Part shown: in pieces, positions 1 through 8,801 of the stretch | Position numbering within the stretch: the first letter of the stretch is position 1 | Layout of the letters: the number at the start of each line of letters is the position of its first letter | Assembly (NCBI GenBank): GCA_024742705.1 | Contig: JANSXZ010000003.1 | Coordinates: 1-64,000, forward strand | Direction of reading: 5' to 3' | DNA from: Paracoccaceae bacterium | GTDB taxonomy: Bacteria > Pseudomonadota > Alphaproteobacteria > Rhodobacterales > Rhodobacteraceae | Length of the DNA stretch: 64,000 bases | Position numbers and translations under genes: made by a program | Notes under the pieces: model-generated | Databases searched by the model: none | What the model was told of the DNA's origin: nothing | Seen by the model: the letters and a program-made list of their open reading frames with translations, nothing else

Positions 1-76
1 AGCCCCGGCGCTTCAGCGCTTCGTTATAGGCCCGCCAGTTCTTGATCTTGTAGGTCGGGGGTATCGGTCTGCTCAT
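1..76 (-). CDS. IS5-family transposase, N-terminal fragment (cut by window edge)
   Basis: Only the first 25 codons are inside the window. The peptide starts MSRPIPPTYK and continues with NWRAYNEALKRRG, which is the typical opening of IS5-family DDE transposases of the IS427 group common in Alphaproteobacteria. The DDE catalytic residues would lie to the left and are not visible. The frame is open to the edge with no stop. Nothing here says whether the full transposase is intact. Confidence 0.8.
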   Translation of the reverse strand, partial: MSRPIPPTYKIKNWRAYNEALKRRG

Positions 77-120
77 GCCATCCAGCTATCACGCTGGATT
101 CACGGGGTGAATCCCCCAAG

Positions 121-139
121 GGCTTTGTGCAACAGAGCC
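121..139. repeat. Terminal inverted repeat of the IS5-type element
   Basis: The plus strand reads GGCTTTGTGCAACAGAGCC, which is itself imperfectly palindromic around the centre. It marks the outer boundary of the insertion sequence, and sequence to its right shows no further transposase-like content. The exact outer base (139 or 140) cannot be fixed without the other end. Confidence 0.7.
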
Positions 140-260
140 GTAGAGACCGCGCCGCAACACCGCGCGTTTGGCGGTGCAGACCGCCCGCAAGGCGGAACAC
201 TGCCCGGTGATCCCCCGCCGCAATCGCATGGCGGGCGCAAACGCCGGACACCCCGGCGCC

Positions 261-917
261 TCAGCCGCGGTTTTCGCGGCGACCGGCGTCTTGCTTGAGG
301 CGGGTCATGAAGGCGATCGAGATGTGATCCTTGAGCGCGGTATAGGCGGCTTCCTCGTCGCGCTTTTCTATCGCGGTGACGATGGCATCATGCTCGCCCA
401 GCGCGATCTGGCCTCGGCCCTGCGCCGCCAGCGAGGTTGTCGCCATCAAGGCCATCGTCCGGTAGACCAGATCAAGCTGTTGCACCAGATACCTGTTATG
501 CGAGGCCAGATGGATCTGCTTGTGAAACCTGCGGTTGGCGCGCGCCAGCGCCGAAGGATCATCCACCAGCGCCTGATCGGCCACCACCATTTCACGCAGC
601 ACCCGCGCCTCTTCGGCGGTGGCATGACGCGCGGCCAGACGTGCCGCCAGCCCCTCGAGTTCGCGACGCACGACATAAAGTTCGGCCATCTGGTTGTGAT
701 CCAGCGACGCGACGATCAGCGAGCGACCGTCGCGCGCCAGAAGCGACTGAGTTTCCAGCCGCTGCAACGCCTCGCGGATCGGCGTCCGCGACACCCCGAA
801 GCGCTCCGCCAGATCGCTTTCGACCAGCCGGTCGCCCGGTTTGTAAATGCCGATGTCGATCGCTTCCAGGATCAGCGAATAGGCATCGGTCTGGGGGCTG
901 TTGCGGGATTGGTTCAT
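261..917 (-). CDS. GntR-family transcriptional regulator (FCD/FadR subgroup)
   Basis: A 218-residue DNA-binding regulator. Residues about 12-75 form the GntR winged helix-turn-helix, recognisable by GDRLVESDLAERFGVSRT followed by PIREALQRLE. Residues about 85-210 form an all-helical FCD ligand-binding domain with the usual spaced His/Asp/Arg residues, such as RRFHKQIHLASHN. FCD members generally sense organic acids or acyl compounds and repress nearby catabolic genes. It is divergent from the HAD nucleotidase at 1017, with a 99-base gap that must hold both promoters. Its downstream side ends at the insertion sequence, so whatever operon it once led may have been separated. The ligand is unknown. 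Confidence 0.88.
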   Translation of the reverse strand: MNQSRNSPQTDAYSLILEAIDIGIYKPGDRLVESDLAERFGVSRTPIREALQRLETQSLLARDGRSLIVASLDHNQMAELYVVRRELEGLAARLAARHATAEEARVLREMVVADQALVDDPSALARANRRFHKQIHLASHNRYLVQQLDLVYRTMALMATTSLAAQGRGQIALGEHDAIVTAIEKRDEEAAYTALKDHISIAFMTRLKQDAGRRENRG

Positions 918-1016
918 TGTCGGCTTTCCTCGGGCGTTTCATGAACCTAAGCCCCCGAGGCGCCCGCGATCAAGCCTGCCATTGCATCGACCCGCATCAG
1001 CGCCTACACCGCGATC

Positions 1017-1661
1017 ATGCCACGCGATGCCTTTTCCCATGTCACCCAATGGGTGTTCGATCTGGACAACACGCTCTATCCGCCGAGCGCACGCCTCTTC
1101 GACCAGATCGAGGTGCGGATGACCGATTTCGTGATGACCGCCCTTCGCGTGGACCGCCCCGAGGCAGACCGCCTGCGCCGGCACTACTGGCTGACCCATG
1201 GCACCACGCTGGCCGGGCTGATGCGCGAACACGCGGTGGATCCCGGTCCGTACCTGACCGAAGTGCACGACATATCGCTGGATCATCTGGAACGCGATCA
1301 CATGCTGGCCGCCCGTATCGCCGCGCTGCCGGGACGCAAGATCGTTTATACCAACGGCTGCGGGCCCTATGCCGAACGCGTGCTGAAGGCGCGCGGACTG
1401 GACCGGGTGATCGATGCGATCTATGGCGTCGAACACGCCGGGTTTCTGCCGAAACCCGAACGTGCCGCCTTCGAGCGGGTGTTCGCCGCCGATGGCATCG
1501 CCCCGGCGCGGGCCGCCATGTTCGAAGACGACGCGCGCAACCTGGCCGCGCCACATGCGATGGGCATGCGCACCGTGCATGTCGCCGGAACGCCGCTGGC
1601 CGCCGATCACATTCACCACCACACCGATGATCTGACCGGGTTCCTGGGGTTCCTGACATAA
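1017..1661 (+). CDS. Pyrimidine 5'-nucleotidase-like HAD hydrolase
   Basis: A 214-residue haloacid-dehalogenase-superfamily phosphatase. Motif I is FDLDNTLYPP near residue 15, with the nucleophile and acid aspartates. Motif II is YTNGCG near residue 110, and motif III/IV is FEDDARN near residue 168. The DNTLYP form is typical of the SDT1/PHM8 group of pyrimidine 5'-nucleotidases, which dephosphorylate UMP/CMP and similar nucleotides in the cytosol. The start ATG gives the expected short N-terminus before motif I. It stands alone between the divergent GntR gene and a small membrane protein gene. Another small-phosphate ester substrate is possible. Confidence 0.85.
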   Translation: MPRDAFSHVTQWVFDLDNTLYPPSARLFDQIEVRMTDFVMTALRVDRPEADRLRRHYWLTHGTTLAGLMREHAVDPGPYLTEVHDISLDHLERDHMLAARIAALPGRKIVYTNGCGPYAERVLKARGLDRVIDAIYGVEHAGFLPKPERAAFERVFAADGIAPARAAMFEDDARNLAAPHAMGMRTVHVAGTPLAADHIHHHTDDLTGFLGFLT

Positions 1662-1742
1662 ACGGTCGGGTTGCGTCAAATCGCGCATATGCTCCGCGCG
1701 TGGCGCACCTATCTGCCTGTCATGTCAAAACAGGAGTGACCC

Positions 1743-1994
1743 ATGGCCATCGCCCACGAAACCCCGCGCGCCTTGCCGATCTGGCAGCGACTTCTTTTCG
1801 CCATTCCGGTTCTGGGATGGGTCGCGCGCGACCTTCTGTTCGGCGACAAGGACAACATATGGTATGCGCTGGTGATGTTTGTCAGCCTTTGGGGCATCTC
1901 TGCGCTGACCTTCGGGTTGCCGGGGCTGTACCTGCCGGCGCTGGCGCTTGTGCCGGTGATCTTTGTGGTGCTGATTCTCATCACCTGGAGCTGA
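1743..1994 (+). CDS. Small two-helix membrane protein, function unknown
   Basis: An 83-residue protein I do not recognise as a named family. Two hydrophobic segments are visible: residues about 37-55 (WYALVMFVSLWGISALTF) and 58-80 (LPGLYLPALALVPVIFVVLI), preceded by an amphipathic stretch around the LLFAIPVLGW element at 18-28. The start follows AACAGGAGTGACCC, a good ribosome-binding site. It lies between the nucleotidase and the ubiH-like gene on the same strand, with about 80-base gaps on each side. Inner-membrane location is inferred from the hydrophobic pattern only. Confidence 0.75.
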   Translation: MAIAHETPRALPIWQRLLFAIPVLGWVARDLLFGDKDNIWYALVMFVSLWGISALTFGLPGLYLPALALVPVIFVVLILITWS

Positions 1995-2070
1995 CCAGAG
2001 ACAGGATGTCGCTTGGTCCCCGGGCGATCGGCGCCCTAGGTTCCCGTCAAGGAAATACGAGGCAAAAGCG

Positions 2071-3267
2071 ATGTCCGACACCTACGACATACTGATTTCC
2101 GGCGGCGGTCTGGCCGGCCTGACAGCGGCAGCCGCCTTCGGCACCGCGGGCTTCCGGGTGCTGTGCGCCGATCCCGCCCGCCCCGTCACCGGGCGCGACG
2201 AGGAAGGCGCCGATCTGCGCAGCACCGCATTGTTGCAGCCCGCCCGCAGCCTGCTGGAAGAGGCCGGCGTGTGGCCACATCTGGCGTCCTACGCCACGCC
2301 GCTTCAAGTGATGCAAATGGTTGACGCTGGCGGTGCGGATGCGCAACCGCGCGTCACCTGTGCGTTTGACGCCTCCGACATCTCGGACCAGCCGTTCGGC
2401 TGGAATTTCCCGAACTGGCTGCTGCGGCGGGAGTTGATCGCGCGTCTGGCCGATTTGCCCAACGTTTCGCTGCGGCTGGGCACCGGCACGACTTCGCTGT
2501 TCACACGGTCCGGCGGTGCCCGCGTCGGCCTGAGCGATGGCAGCCGGGTGCGCGCCGCACTGGTGATTGCCGCCGACGGACGCGCATCGCCCATGCGCGC
2601 AGCGGCCGGCATCGGCGCGACAACCACCCGCTATGGCCAGAAGGCGCTGGCCTTTGCCGTCACCCATCCGATCCCGCACCAGAATGTGTCCACCGAAATC
2701 CATCGCACCGGCGGGCCGTTCACCCTGGTGCCCCTGCCCGATCACGAAGGCCTGCCCAGTTCGGCGGTGGTCTGGATGGAGCGTGGCCCGAAGGCGGCCG
2801 AGCTTCTGAACATGGCGCCGGACGATTTCGAAGCAGAGATGAGCGCGCGCGCGTGTTATCTGTTCGGGCCGCTGAAACTGGCCTCGCGCAGGATGATCTG
2901 GCCGATCATCAGCCAACAGGCCGACCGTCTGACAGGTGAACGTCTGGCGCTGATGGCCGAGGCGGCGCATGTGGTGCCCCCGATCGGCGCGCAGGGTCTG
3001 AACATGTCGCTGGCCGATCTGCGCGCGCTGCTGGATCTGGCCCGCGCACATCCCGAAGATCCCGGCACGGCCGATGTTCTGGATGCCTACGCCCGCGCGC
3101 GGCGCAGCGATATCCGGCTGCGCGTGGCCGGAATCGACATGCTGAACCGGGCATCCATGGCCGGCGCGCCGATGCTGCGCGATGCCCGCGCGCTGGGTCT
3201 TGATGCGCTGCACCGGATCACGCCGGTACGGCACGGTCTGATGCGCATGGGTCTCGGCGCGGTCTGA
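2071..3267 (+). CDS. ubiH: UbiH/UbiF-family FAD-dependent ubiquinone-biosynthesis hydroxylase
   Basis: A 398-residue class A flavoprotein monooxygenase. It probably hydroxylates the aromatic ring of a polyprenylated ubiquinone precursor at the inner membrane, using NAD(P)H and oxygen. The N-terminal Rossmann motif is ISGGGLAGLTAAAAFG (residues 9-24). The mid-protein DG motif is present as AADGRASPMR near residue 168. The C-terminal FAD-ribose motif reads MAEAAHVVPPIGAQGLNMSL near 293-312, where most relatives have GDAAH rather than AEAAH; the rest of the motif is conserved. The gene is monocistronic and convergent with the aminotransferase, only 24 bases away. The exact ring position hydroxylated (UbiH, UbiF or UbiL type) cannot be settled from sequence. 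Confidence 0.87.
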   Translation: MSDTYDILISGGGLAGLTAAAAFGTAGFRVLCADPARPVTGRDEEGADLRSTALLQPARSLLEEAGVWPHLASYATPLQVMQMVDAGGADAQPRVTCAFDASDISDQPFGWNFPNWLLRRELIARLADLPNVSLRLGTGTTSLFTRSGGARVGLSDGSRVRAALVIAADGRASPMRAAAGIGATTTRYGQKALAFAVTHPIPHQNVSTEIHRTGGPFTLVPLPDHEGLPSSAVVWMERGPKAAELLNMAPDDFEAEMSARACYLFGPLKLASRRMIWPIISQQADRLTGERLALMAEAAHVVPPIGAQGLNMSLADLRALLDLARAHPEDPGTADVLDAYARARRSDIRLRVAGIDMLNRASMAGAPMLRDARALGLDALHRITPVRHGLMRMGLGAV

Positions 3268-3291
3268 CATCCGCGCCCTGCCCACCTGCGA

Positions 3292-4419
3292 TCAGAGCAC
3301 GCGGTCAACCACCCGCGCCAGCCGCGCAACGGTGCCATCGACGTCATAGAGCTTGTCCAGACCGAACAGCCCGATGCGAAAGGTGCGGAAGTCGGCGGGT
3401 TCGTCGCATTGCAACGGCACACCGGCCGCGATCTGCACGCCCTGCGCCGCGAACCGCGCACCCGACTGAACGTCGGGATCGGCGGTATAGCAAACAACGA
3501 CGCCCGGCGCGCCATAGCCTTCGGCGGCCACCGAAACCGCGCCCTTGCGCGCCAACAGCGCCCGCACCGCGTCGCCCAGCGCCCATTGTGCCTGTCGCAG
3601 TCTCTCGAACCCGTAGTCGCGGGTTTCGATCATCGTGTCGCGGAAGGCGCGCAACGCATCCGTGGGCATCGTCGCATGATAGGCATGGCCACCGTTTTCA
3701 TAGGCCACCATGATGTCGCGCCATTTCCCGAGATCGATGGCAAAACTGTCCGACTTCGTCTCAGACAGCCGCGCCTCGGCGCGCGCCGACAGCATGACCA
3801 AACCCGCACAGGGAGACGCGCTCCAGCCCTTCTGCGGCGCCGAAATCAGAACGTCGACGCCGGTCGCCGCCATGTCCACCCAGGCGCAACTCGAGGCGAT
3901 GCAATCCAGCACCATCAACGCACCCACCTCATGGGCGGCCGCGGCCATCGCGCTGATATAATCGTCGGGCAGGATCACACCGGCACTGGTTTCCACATGC
4001 GGCGCAAACACCACATCGGGGCGCATCTCGCGGATGCGCGCCACCACCGCCTCGATCGGCGCCGGCTGGAACGGCGATTGCGGATCGTTGCCACTGCGGC
4101 GCGCCTTGAGAACCTCGGTTTCGGCAGTCAGTCCGCCGGTTTCGAAAATCTGGCTCCAGCGGTAGGAAAACCACCCGTTGCGCACCACCAGAACCCGCGC
4201 GTCGCGCCCGAACTGACGGGCCACCGCCTCCATGCCGAAAGTGCCACCGCCGGGGATCACCACAACCGCATCGGCCGCATAAACCTCCTTCAGCATACGC
4301 GATATGTCGGTCATCACTCCGCGGAACGCAGCCGACATATGGTTCAGCGACCGATCCGTGAACACAACCGAAAATTCTTCCAGGCCGTCGGGGTCGACGG
4401 ATTCCAGCAATGCAGCCAT
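3292..4419 (-). CDS. Aminotransferase class V (alanine-glyoxylate/serine-pyruvate type)
   Basis: A 375-residue fold-type I PLP enzyme. The phosphate-binding glycine stretch VVIPGGGTFGMEAVARQFG lies near residues 54-72, an Asp (LDCIASSCAW) near 170, and the Schiff-base lysine in SAPQKGWSASP near 193. This is the arrangement of small-molecule aminotransferases acting on glyoxylate, pyruvate, serine or alanine. I chose the ATG at 4419 because GGAGAAGGG lies about 10 bases upstream and the residues before it (Arg/Ala rich) look non-homologous; an in-frame ATG at 4530 is the alternative. It follows the two Lrp genes on the same strand after 158 bases, so amino-acid-responsive expression is plausible but not shown. 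Confidence 0.82.
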   Translation of the reverse strand: MAALLESVDPDGLEEFSVVFTDRSLNHMSAAFRGVMTDISRMLKEVYAADAVVVIPGGGTFGMEAVARQFGRDARVLVVRNGWFSYRWSQIFETGGLTAETEVLKARRSGNDPQSPFQPAPIEAVVARIREMRPDVVFAPHVETSAGVILPDDYISAMAAAAHEVGALMVLDCIASSCAWVDMAATGVDVLISAPQKGWSASPCAGLVMLSARAEARLSETKSDSFAIDLGKWRDIMVAYENGGHAYHATMPTDALRAFRDTMIETRDYGFERLRQAQWALGDAVRALLARKGAVSVAAEGYGAPGVVVCYTADPDVQSGARFAAQGVQIAAGVPLQCDEPADFRTFRIGLFGLDKLYDVDGTVARLARVVDRVL

Positions 4420-4577
4420 AACTTCGGACCCTTCTCCATGCTTTGCCTGCCGGGTTAGCGCATGTGCCGCGCTCTGGCAAAGCGCAAGACGCCGCGCCCG
4501 CGCCGCGCGCCACCGCAAACAGACGGACACCGGGAAACATTTGTCCCCGATCCGCTACCGCCCCACCCGCATCCAGC

Positions 4578-5033
4578 TCACAGCGGGCCGGGCCTTCGCT
4601 CTTCGCTCAGAAGCACGTTCGCCTCCACCTGCCCCGCGCCCGGCAATGTCATGATCCGGCGCCGCAGCACCCGCTCGAAATCGGCGATGTCGCGCGCCAC
4701 CACCCGCAGCCTGTAGTCATAAAGCCCCAGAACATGCTCCACCGTCTGCACCTCGGGTATCGCACGCACCGCGCGCTCGAAATCCTCCAGCCCCACAGGC
4801 CCTTTCGCCGCCAGCTTGACGCCCAGGAAAACGGTCACCCCGAACCCCAGCCCGGCCGCATCCAGGCGCAGCCTGCGTCCGGCAACGATGCCGGCCTCCT
4901 GCAACCGGCGCACCCGGCGCCAGGCCGCGGGCTGCGAAAGCCCGACCTTGCGCCCCAGCGCCCCGGCTCCAAGGCTGGCGTCCTGCACCATCAACCGCAG
5001 CAAGGCCCGGTCCTTCTCATCCAGAACCGTCAC
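4578..5033 (-). CDS. Lrp/AsnC-family transcriptional regulator (second of a pair)
   Basis: A 151-residue regulator with an N-terminal helix-turn-helix (residues about 5-60; KVGLSQPAAWRRVRRLQEAG) and a C-terminal RAM/AsnC ligand-binding domain (about 70-145). The family forms octameric rings that sense amino acids, often leucine. Its start overlaps the stop of the upstream Lrp gene by 4 bases, so the two are translated together. The two proteins are clearly paralogous, both 151 residues with the same domain layout, but differ throughout; for example WRRVRRLQEAGIV here against WRRLERLREAGIV in the partner. Heteromer formation is a reasonable inference. Confidence 0.92.
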   Translation of the reverse strand: MTVLDEKDRALLRLMVQDASLGAGALGRKVGLSQPAAWRRVRRLQEAGIVAGRRLRLDAAGLGFGVTVFLGVKLAAKGPVGLEDFERAVRAIPEVQTVEHVLGLYDYRLRVVARDIADFERVLRRRIMTLPGAGQVEANVLLSEERRPGPL

Positions 5034-5485
5034 AACGGAAGGCTTTCGTCCGACTTGATGCGCGCGATATGCATCAAGGCCTCGATATCCGCGATATGCG
5101 GCAGCGTCAGGATCCGCTCCCTGTACAGCCGCTGGTAGTCTACCATGTCCCGCGCGATCACCGACAAACGCACATCCACGCGCCCGAGGAAGGTCTGGAT
5201 CTCCAGAACTTCGGGAATCGTGCGCGCGCCGGCAATGAACTCGTCAAAGGCACGGCTCTGCGTCTTGTCCAGCGTCACCCGCAGCGAAACCTCCACCGAA
5301 TACCCCATCGCGGCCCAGTCGATCACCGCCTCCTGGCCCAGAACGATCCCCGCCTCGCGCAACCGTTCCAGCCGCCGCCAGCAGGCGCCCGCTCCGATCC
5401 CCGCGCGCCCGGCCAGTTCGGCCACCGCCAGCGCCGGGTCGCCCTGCAGATACCGCAGCAACCGACGATCCACGTCATCCAGCAT
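5030..5485 (-). CDS. Lrp/AsnC-family transcriptional regulator (first of a pair)
   Basis: A 151-residue Lrp/AsnC regulator. The helix-turn-helix is at residues about 5-60 (LAGRAGIGAGACWRRLERLR) and the AsnC ligand-binding domain at about 70-145, with the conserved acidic run near DYQRLYRERILTLP. It is divergent from ilvC, with a 133-base AT-rich gap containing repeated CACAATTG elements. Direct control of ilvC by this pair, in the manner of E. coli Lrp on ilv genes, is the natural reading of this arrangement, although the effector is not known. It is co-translated with the downstream paralogue through a 4-base overlap. Confidence 0.92.
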   Translation of the reverse strand: MLDDVDRRLLRYLQGDPALAVAELAGRAGIGAGACWRRLERLREAGIVLGQEAVIDWAAMGYSVEVSLRVTLDKTQSRAFDEFIAGARTIPEVLEIQTFLGRVDVRLSVIARDMVDYQRLYRERILTLPHIADIEALMHIARIKSDESLPL

Positions 5486-5492
5486 GATTTCT

Positions 5493-5566
5493 CACAATTG
5501 GCCCCTTCTGGCGAATGATCCTTTCATTGTTCCCCAAATACTCAGAAAAACAACACTGCACAATTG
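5493..5566. promoter_or_regulatory. Divergent lrp/ilvC control region with candidate Lrp sites
   Basis: The 133-base gap between the Lrp gene and ilvC is AT-rich compared with its surroundings. It contains two identical CACAATTG elements at 5493-5500 and 5559-5566, 66 bases apart, each with the palindromic core CAATTG. Between them is AATGA-N5-TCATT at 5514-5528, a 15-base dyad of the size expected for an Lrp half-ring contact. Spaced repeated sites of this kind suit the octameric Lrp architecture. Binding is inferred; only the repeats are seen. Confidence 0.5.
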
Positions 5567-5582
5567 CGCATCGGCACAGTAA

Positions 5583-6641
<1,059 letters not shown>

Positions 6642-6663
6642 CCCGATCCGCCCATCGGAAGAT

Positions 6664-6693
6664 CGCCCCGGCCCGAAAAGGCCGGGGCGTTTT
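6664..6693 (+). terminator. Intrinsic terminator after ilvC
   Basis: A perfect 10-bp stem, CGCCCCGGCC and GGCCGGGGCG, encloses the loop CGAAAA and is followed by TTTT. It lies 22 bases after the ilvC stop. The opposite strand has no T-run after the stem, so it should act mainly on ilvC, but it also lies just past the stop of the 27-residue minus-strand peptide gene. Confidence 0.92.
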
Positions 6694-6695
6694 CG

Positions 6696-6779
6696 TCAGA
6701 TCGTGTCTTTCAGCGAGTAGACGCAAAAACCCAGCAGCACGATCAGGATGAAAATGGGCAGAACAAAAAATGGATCCAT
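6696..6779 (-). CDS. 27-residue single-span membrane peptide
   Basis: A very short reading frame with clear coding signals. TAAGGAGGACACG precedes the ATG, placing a near-perfect Shine-Dalgarno 6-7 bases upstream. The peptide starts MDPFFVLPIFILIVLLG and ends FCVYSLKDTI, so residues about 5-22 form one hydrophobic span with a short charged tail. Small peptides of this kind often accompany a membrane complex (as CydX, KdpF or CcoQ do), but no such partner is adjacent here; the neighbours are ilvC and an EamA exporter. I do not recognise a named family. The longer frame running upstream to 7283 has no comparable start and overlaps the exporter gene, so I reject it. Confidence 0.7.
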   Translation of the reverse strand: MDPFFVLPIFILIVLLGFCVYSLKDTI

Positions 6780-6882
6780 CGTGTCCTCCTTACGATGTCC
6801 CAGACTGTAACGCGGAAGCTTCCTCAAACAACCTGTTGCGCGGCCGGTCGGGCCGACAGAATGCAGAAAGCGCACAAAAAAC

Positions 6883-7800
6883 ATGCAGAATGCCCCTGTC
6901 GTCTCCCTGTCGAGCTGGCTGATGGTGGCCCTTTTGGGCTTTGTCTGGGGCAGCACATTCCTTGTCACCGAACTGGCGCTGGCCGGGCTCACGCCGCTCT
7001 GGCTGGCGGCGGGGCGAATCGGATTTGGCGCGCTGGCCAGCCTCGCGCTGTGGTCGGCTTTGGGGCTGCGGCTGTTCGCGGCGCCTGCGCGGGCGGGGCA
7101 ATTCGCGGTTCTGGGCGGTCTGGGCCTGCTGACATCGGCCCTGCCCTTCATGCTGATCGCCTGGGGCCAGCAATTCGTCACCGCGGGTTTTGCCGGTGTA
7201 TCCATGGCATCGGTTGCCCTGGTCGTGTTGCCGCTGGCGCATTTCCTGGTGCCCGGCGAACGGATGACCTGGCGCAAGACCACCGGCTTTGCGGTGGGTT
7301 TTGTCGGGGTTCTGGTGCTGATCGGCGCACAGGCTTTTGAAAGCAGCGGTGCCGATCACGAATTGCCCGGCCGCTTCGCCTGCATCCTCGCGGCGCTGTG
7401 CTATGGGTTCAGCGGGATCGTCATGCGCCGCCTGCCTGCCATCGATCCGATCGGCCTCGCCACCGTCCTGCTGATGGCAGGTGCCTGTTTTGCCATACCC
7501 GCCGCGCTGTTGATCGAAGGGCTCCCGCCGGCGGTTTCGGGCGAGGTTTTCGGCATCGTTGCCTTTCTGGGCCTGGTGCCCACCGCCGCCGCCAACCTGT
7601 TGCGGGTGCAGGTGATACGCACCGCCGGGCCGGTTTTCATGTCGCTCACCAACTATCAGGTACCTCTGTGGTCGGTGCTGATGGGGGTCGCGATCCTGGG
7701 CGAGCCGCTGCCGCCCACGCTGCTGCTGGCAATGCTGCTGATCCTGGGCGGTGTCGCGATCAGCCAGTACGGCGCGCTGCGGCGGCTGTTCGCGCGCTAG
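6883..7800 (+). CDS. DMT-superfamily EamA transporter
   Basis: A 305-residue inner-membrane transporter of the drug/metabolite superfamily. About ten hydrophobic helices form two EamA repeats (residues about 8-145 and 155-295). The first repeat opens with FVWGSTFLVTELAL and the second repeats the pattern with IVMRRLPAIDP. Members export amino acids, nucleosides or small metabolites; the substrate here is unknown. The gene is convergent with folP, and the two stop codons share one CTAG at 7797-7800. Proximity to ilvC is not enough to propose an amino acid substrate. Confidence 0.88.
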   Translation: MQNAPVVSLSSWLMVALLGFVWGSTFLVTELALAGLTPLWLAAGRIGFGALASLALWSALGLRLFAAPARAGQFAVLGGLGLLTSALPFMLIAWGQQFVTAGFAGVSMASVALVVLPLAHFLVPGERMTWRKTTGFAVGFVGVLVLIGAQAFESSGADHELPGRFACILAALCYGFSGIVMRRLPAIDPIGLATVLLMAGACFAIPAALLIEGLPPAVSGEVFGIVAFLGLVPTAAANLLRVQVIRTAGPVFMSLTNYQVPLWSVLMGVAILGEPLPPTLLLAMLLILGGVAISQYGALRRLFAR

Positions 7801-8801
7801 TCGCGCACCGCCTGCCACAGCCGCAGCGCCTGCCGCGTTTCGGCCACGTCGTGCACGCGCAGCACCTGCACACCCTGCGCCAGCGCCGCCAACCCCACCG
7901 CAGCCGACCCGGCGAACCGGTCGGTCGCACGCGGCGCCTGGCCAACCTGTCCGATGAACCCCTTGCGCGACACCCCCAGCAGGATCTGGCAGCCCAGCCC
8001 GTGAAAAACCCCGATGTCGCGCAGCAGCGCCAGGTTATGCGCGTGGGTCTTGCCAAAACCGATGCCCGGATCGACAAAAACCCGCCCGCGCGCGATGCCC
8101 GCCGCCTCGAGCGCGTCCAGCCGCGCGGCCAGCGCATCATAGACATCCAGCACCACATCGTCGTAGCGCGGCGCCACCTGCATGGTTTGCGGGTCGCCCT
8201 GCGCATGCATCACACAGACCGGCACACCGCGCGCGGCGCACAGGCCCGGCATGGCTGGATCGTGCCTCAGGCCGGAAACGTCGTTGACCAGATCGGCCCC
8301 CGCCGCCAGCGCGGTCTCGGCGACCTGGGCGTTGCGGGTGTCGATCGAGATTGCCACCGGGTGTTCGGCGCGCAACCCCGCGATCACCGGAGCGACGCGC
8401 GCCGTTTCGGTTTCGGGCGGCACCGGCTGTGCACCCGGACGGGTGGATTCGCCACCGACATCGACAATATCCGCGCCGGCTTCGGCCATTGCACGGGCGG
8501 TGCGCACCGCGGTTTCGGCGCTGTCCAGAAGGCCGCCATCGGAAAAGCTGTCGGGGGTGACGTTGAGGATACCCATGATCGCAGGCTGCGCCGGGTCCAG
8601 CCCGGCAATCGGCGCGCGCGCCGCACAAAGCCGCGCCAGAAGCGCATCGGGCAGGTCCGTGGCATCGGCAAGGTGCGGCGGCTTTCCGCGTTCGAACACC
8701 TTGGCATGGGTGAACCACAGCGCCCCCCCCGCCAGCGGCAGCGCCGAAGCCGGGCGCAGGCCGCCGTGTTGCGCCAGCGGCCGCGCGCAGAGCGTCGTCA
8801 C
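7797..8801 (-). CDS. folP: Dihydropteroate synthase
   Basis: A 334-residue TIM-barrel enzyme that condenses 4-aminobenzoate with hydroxymethyl-dihydropterin diphosphate to give dihydropteroate in folate synthesis. Signatures visible are IMGILNVTPDSFSDGG (about residues 75-90), VDVGGESTRPGAQ (about 118-130), a VNDVSG element near 175 and the C-terminal SRKGFIG. The core is preceded by about 70 residues not found in shorter bacterial enzymes. Its start overlaps the stop of folB by 4 bases, so folB-folP are co-translated. No folK is present next to it in the window. Confidence 0.95.
   Translation of the reverse strand: MTTLCARPLAQHGGLRPASALPLAGGALWFTHAKVFERGKPPHLADATDLPDALLARLCAARAPIAGLDPAQPAIMGILNVTPDSFSDGGLLDSAETAVRTARAMAEAGADIVDVGGESTRPGAQPVPPETETARVAPVIAGLRAEHPVAISIDTRNAQVAETALAAGADLVNDVSGLRHDPAMPGLCAARGVPVCVMHAQGDPQTMQVAPRYDDVVLDVYDALAARLDALEAAGIARGRVFVDPGIGFGKTHAHNLALLRDIGVFHGLGCQILLGVSRKGFIGQVGQAPRATDRFAGSAAVGLAALAQGVQVLRVHDVAETRQALRLWQAVRD

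Larger units (their letters stand above)
1..139 (-). mobile_element. IS5-family insertion sequence, one end only
   Basis: This is the transposase-start end of an insertion sequence whose body runs off the left edge of the window. Reading the minus strand, it begins with a terminal sequence GGCTCTGTTGCACAAAGCC (139 to 121), which is the style of terminal inverted repeat found in the IS427 group of IS5-family elements. About 45 bases further in lies a transposase start codon at 76. The other inverted repeat and the target duplication cannot be seen. The element sits about 120 bases beyond the 3' end of the GntR gene, so it does not interrupt it. The family call rests on recognition of the protein start and the repeat style. 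Confidence 0.8.
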
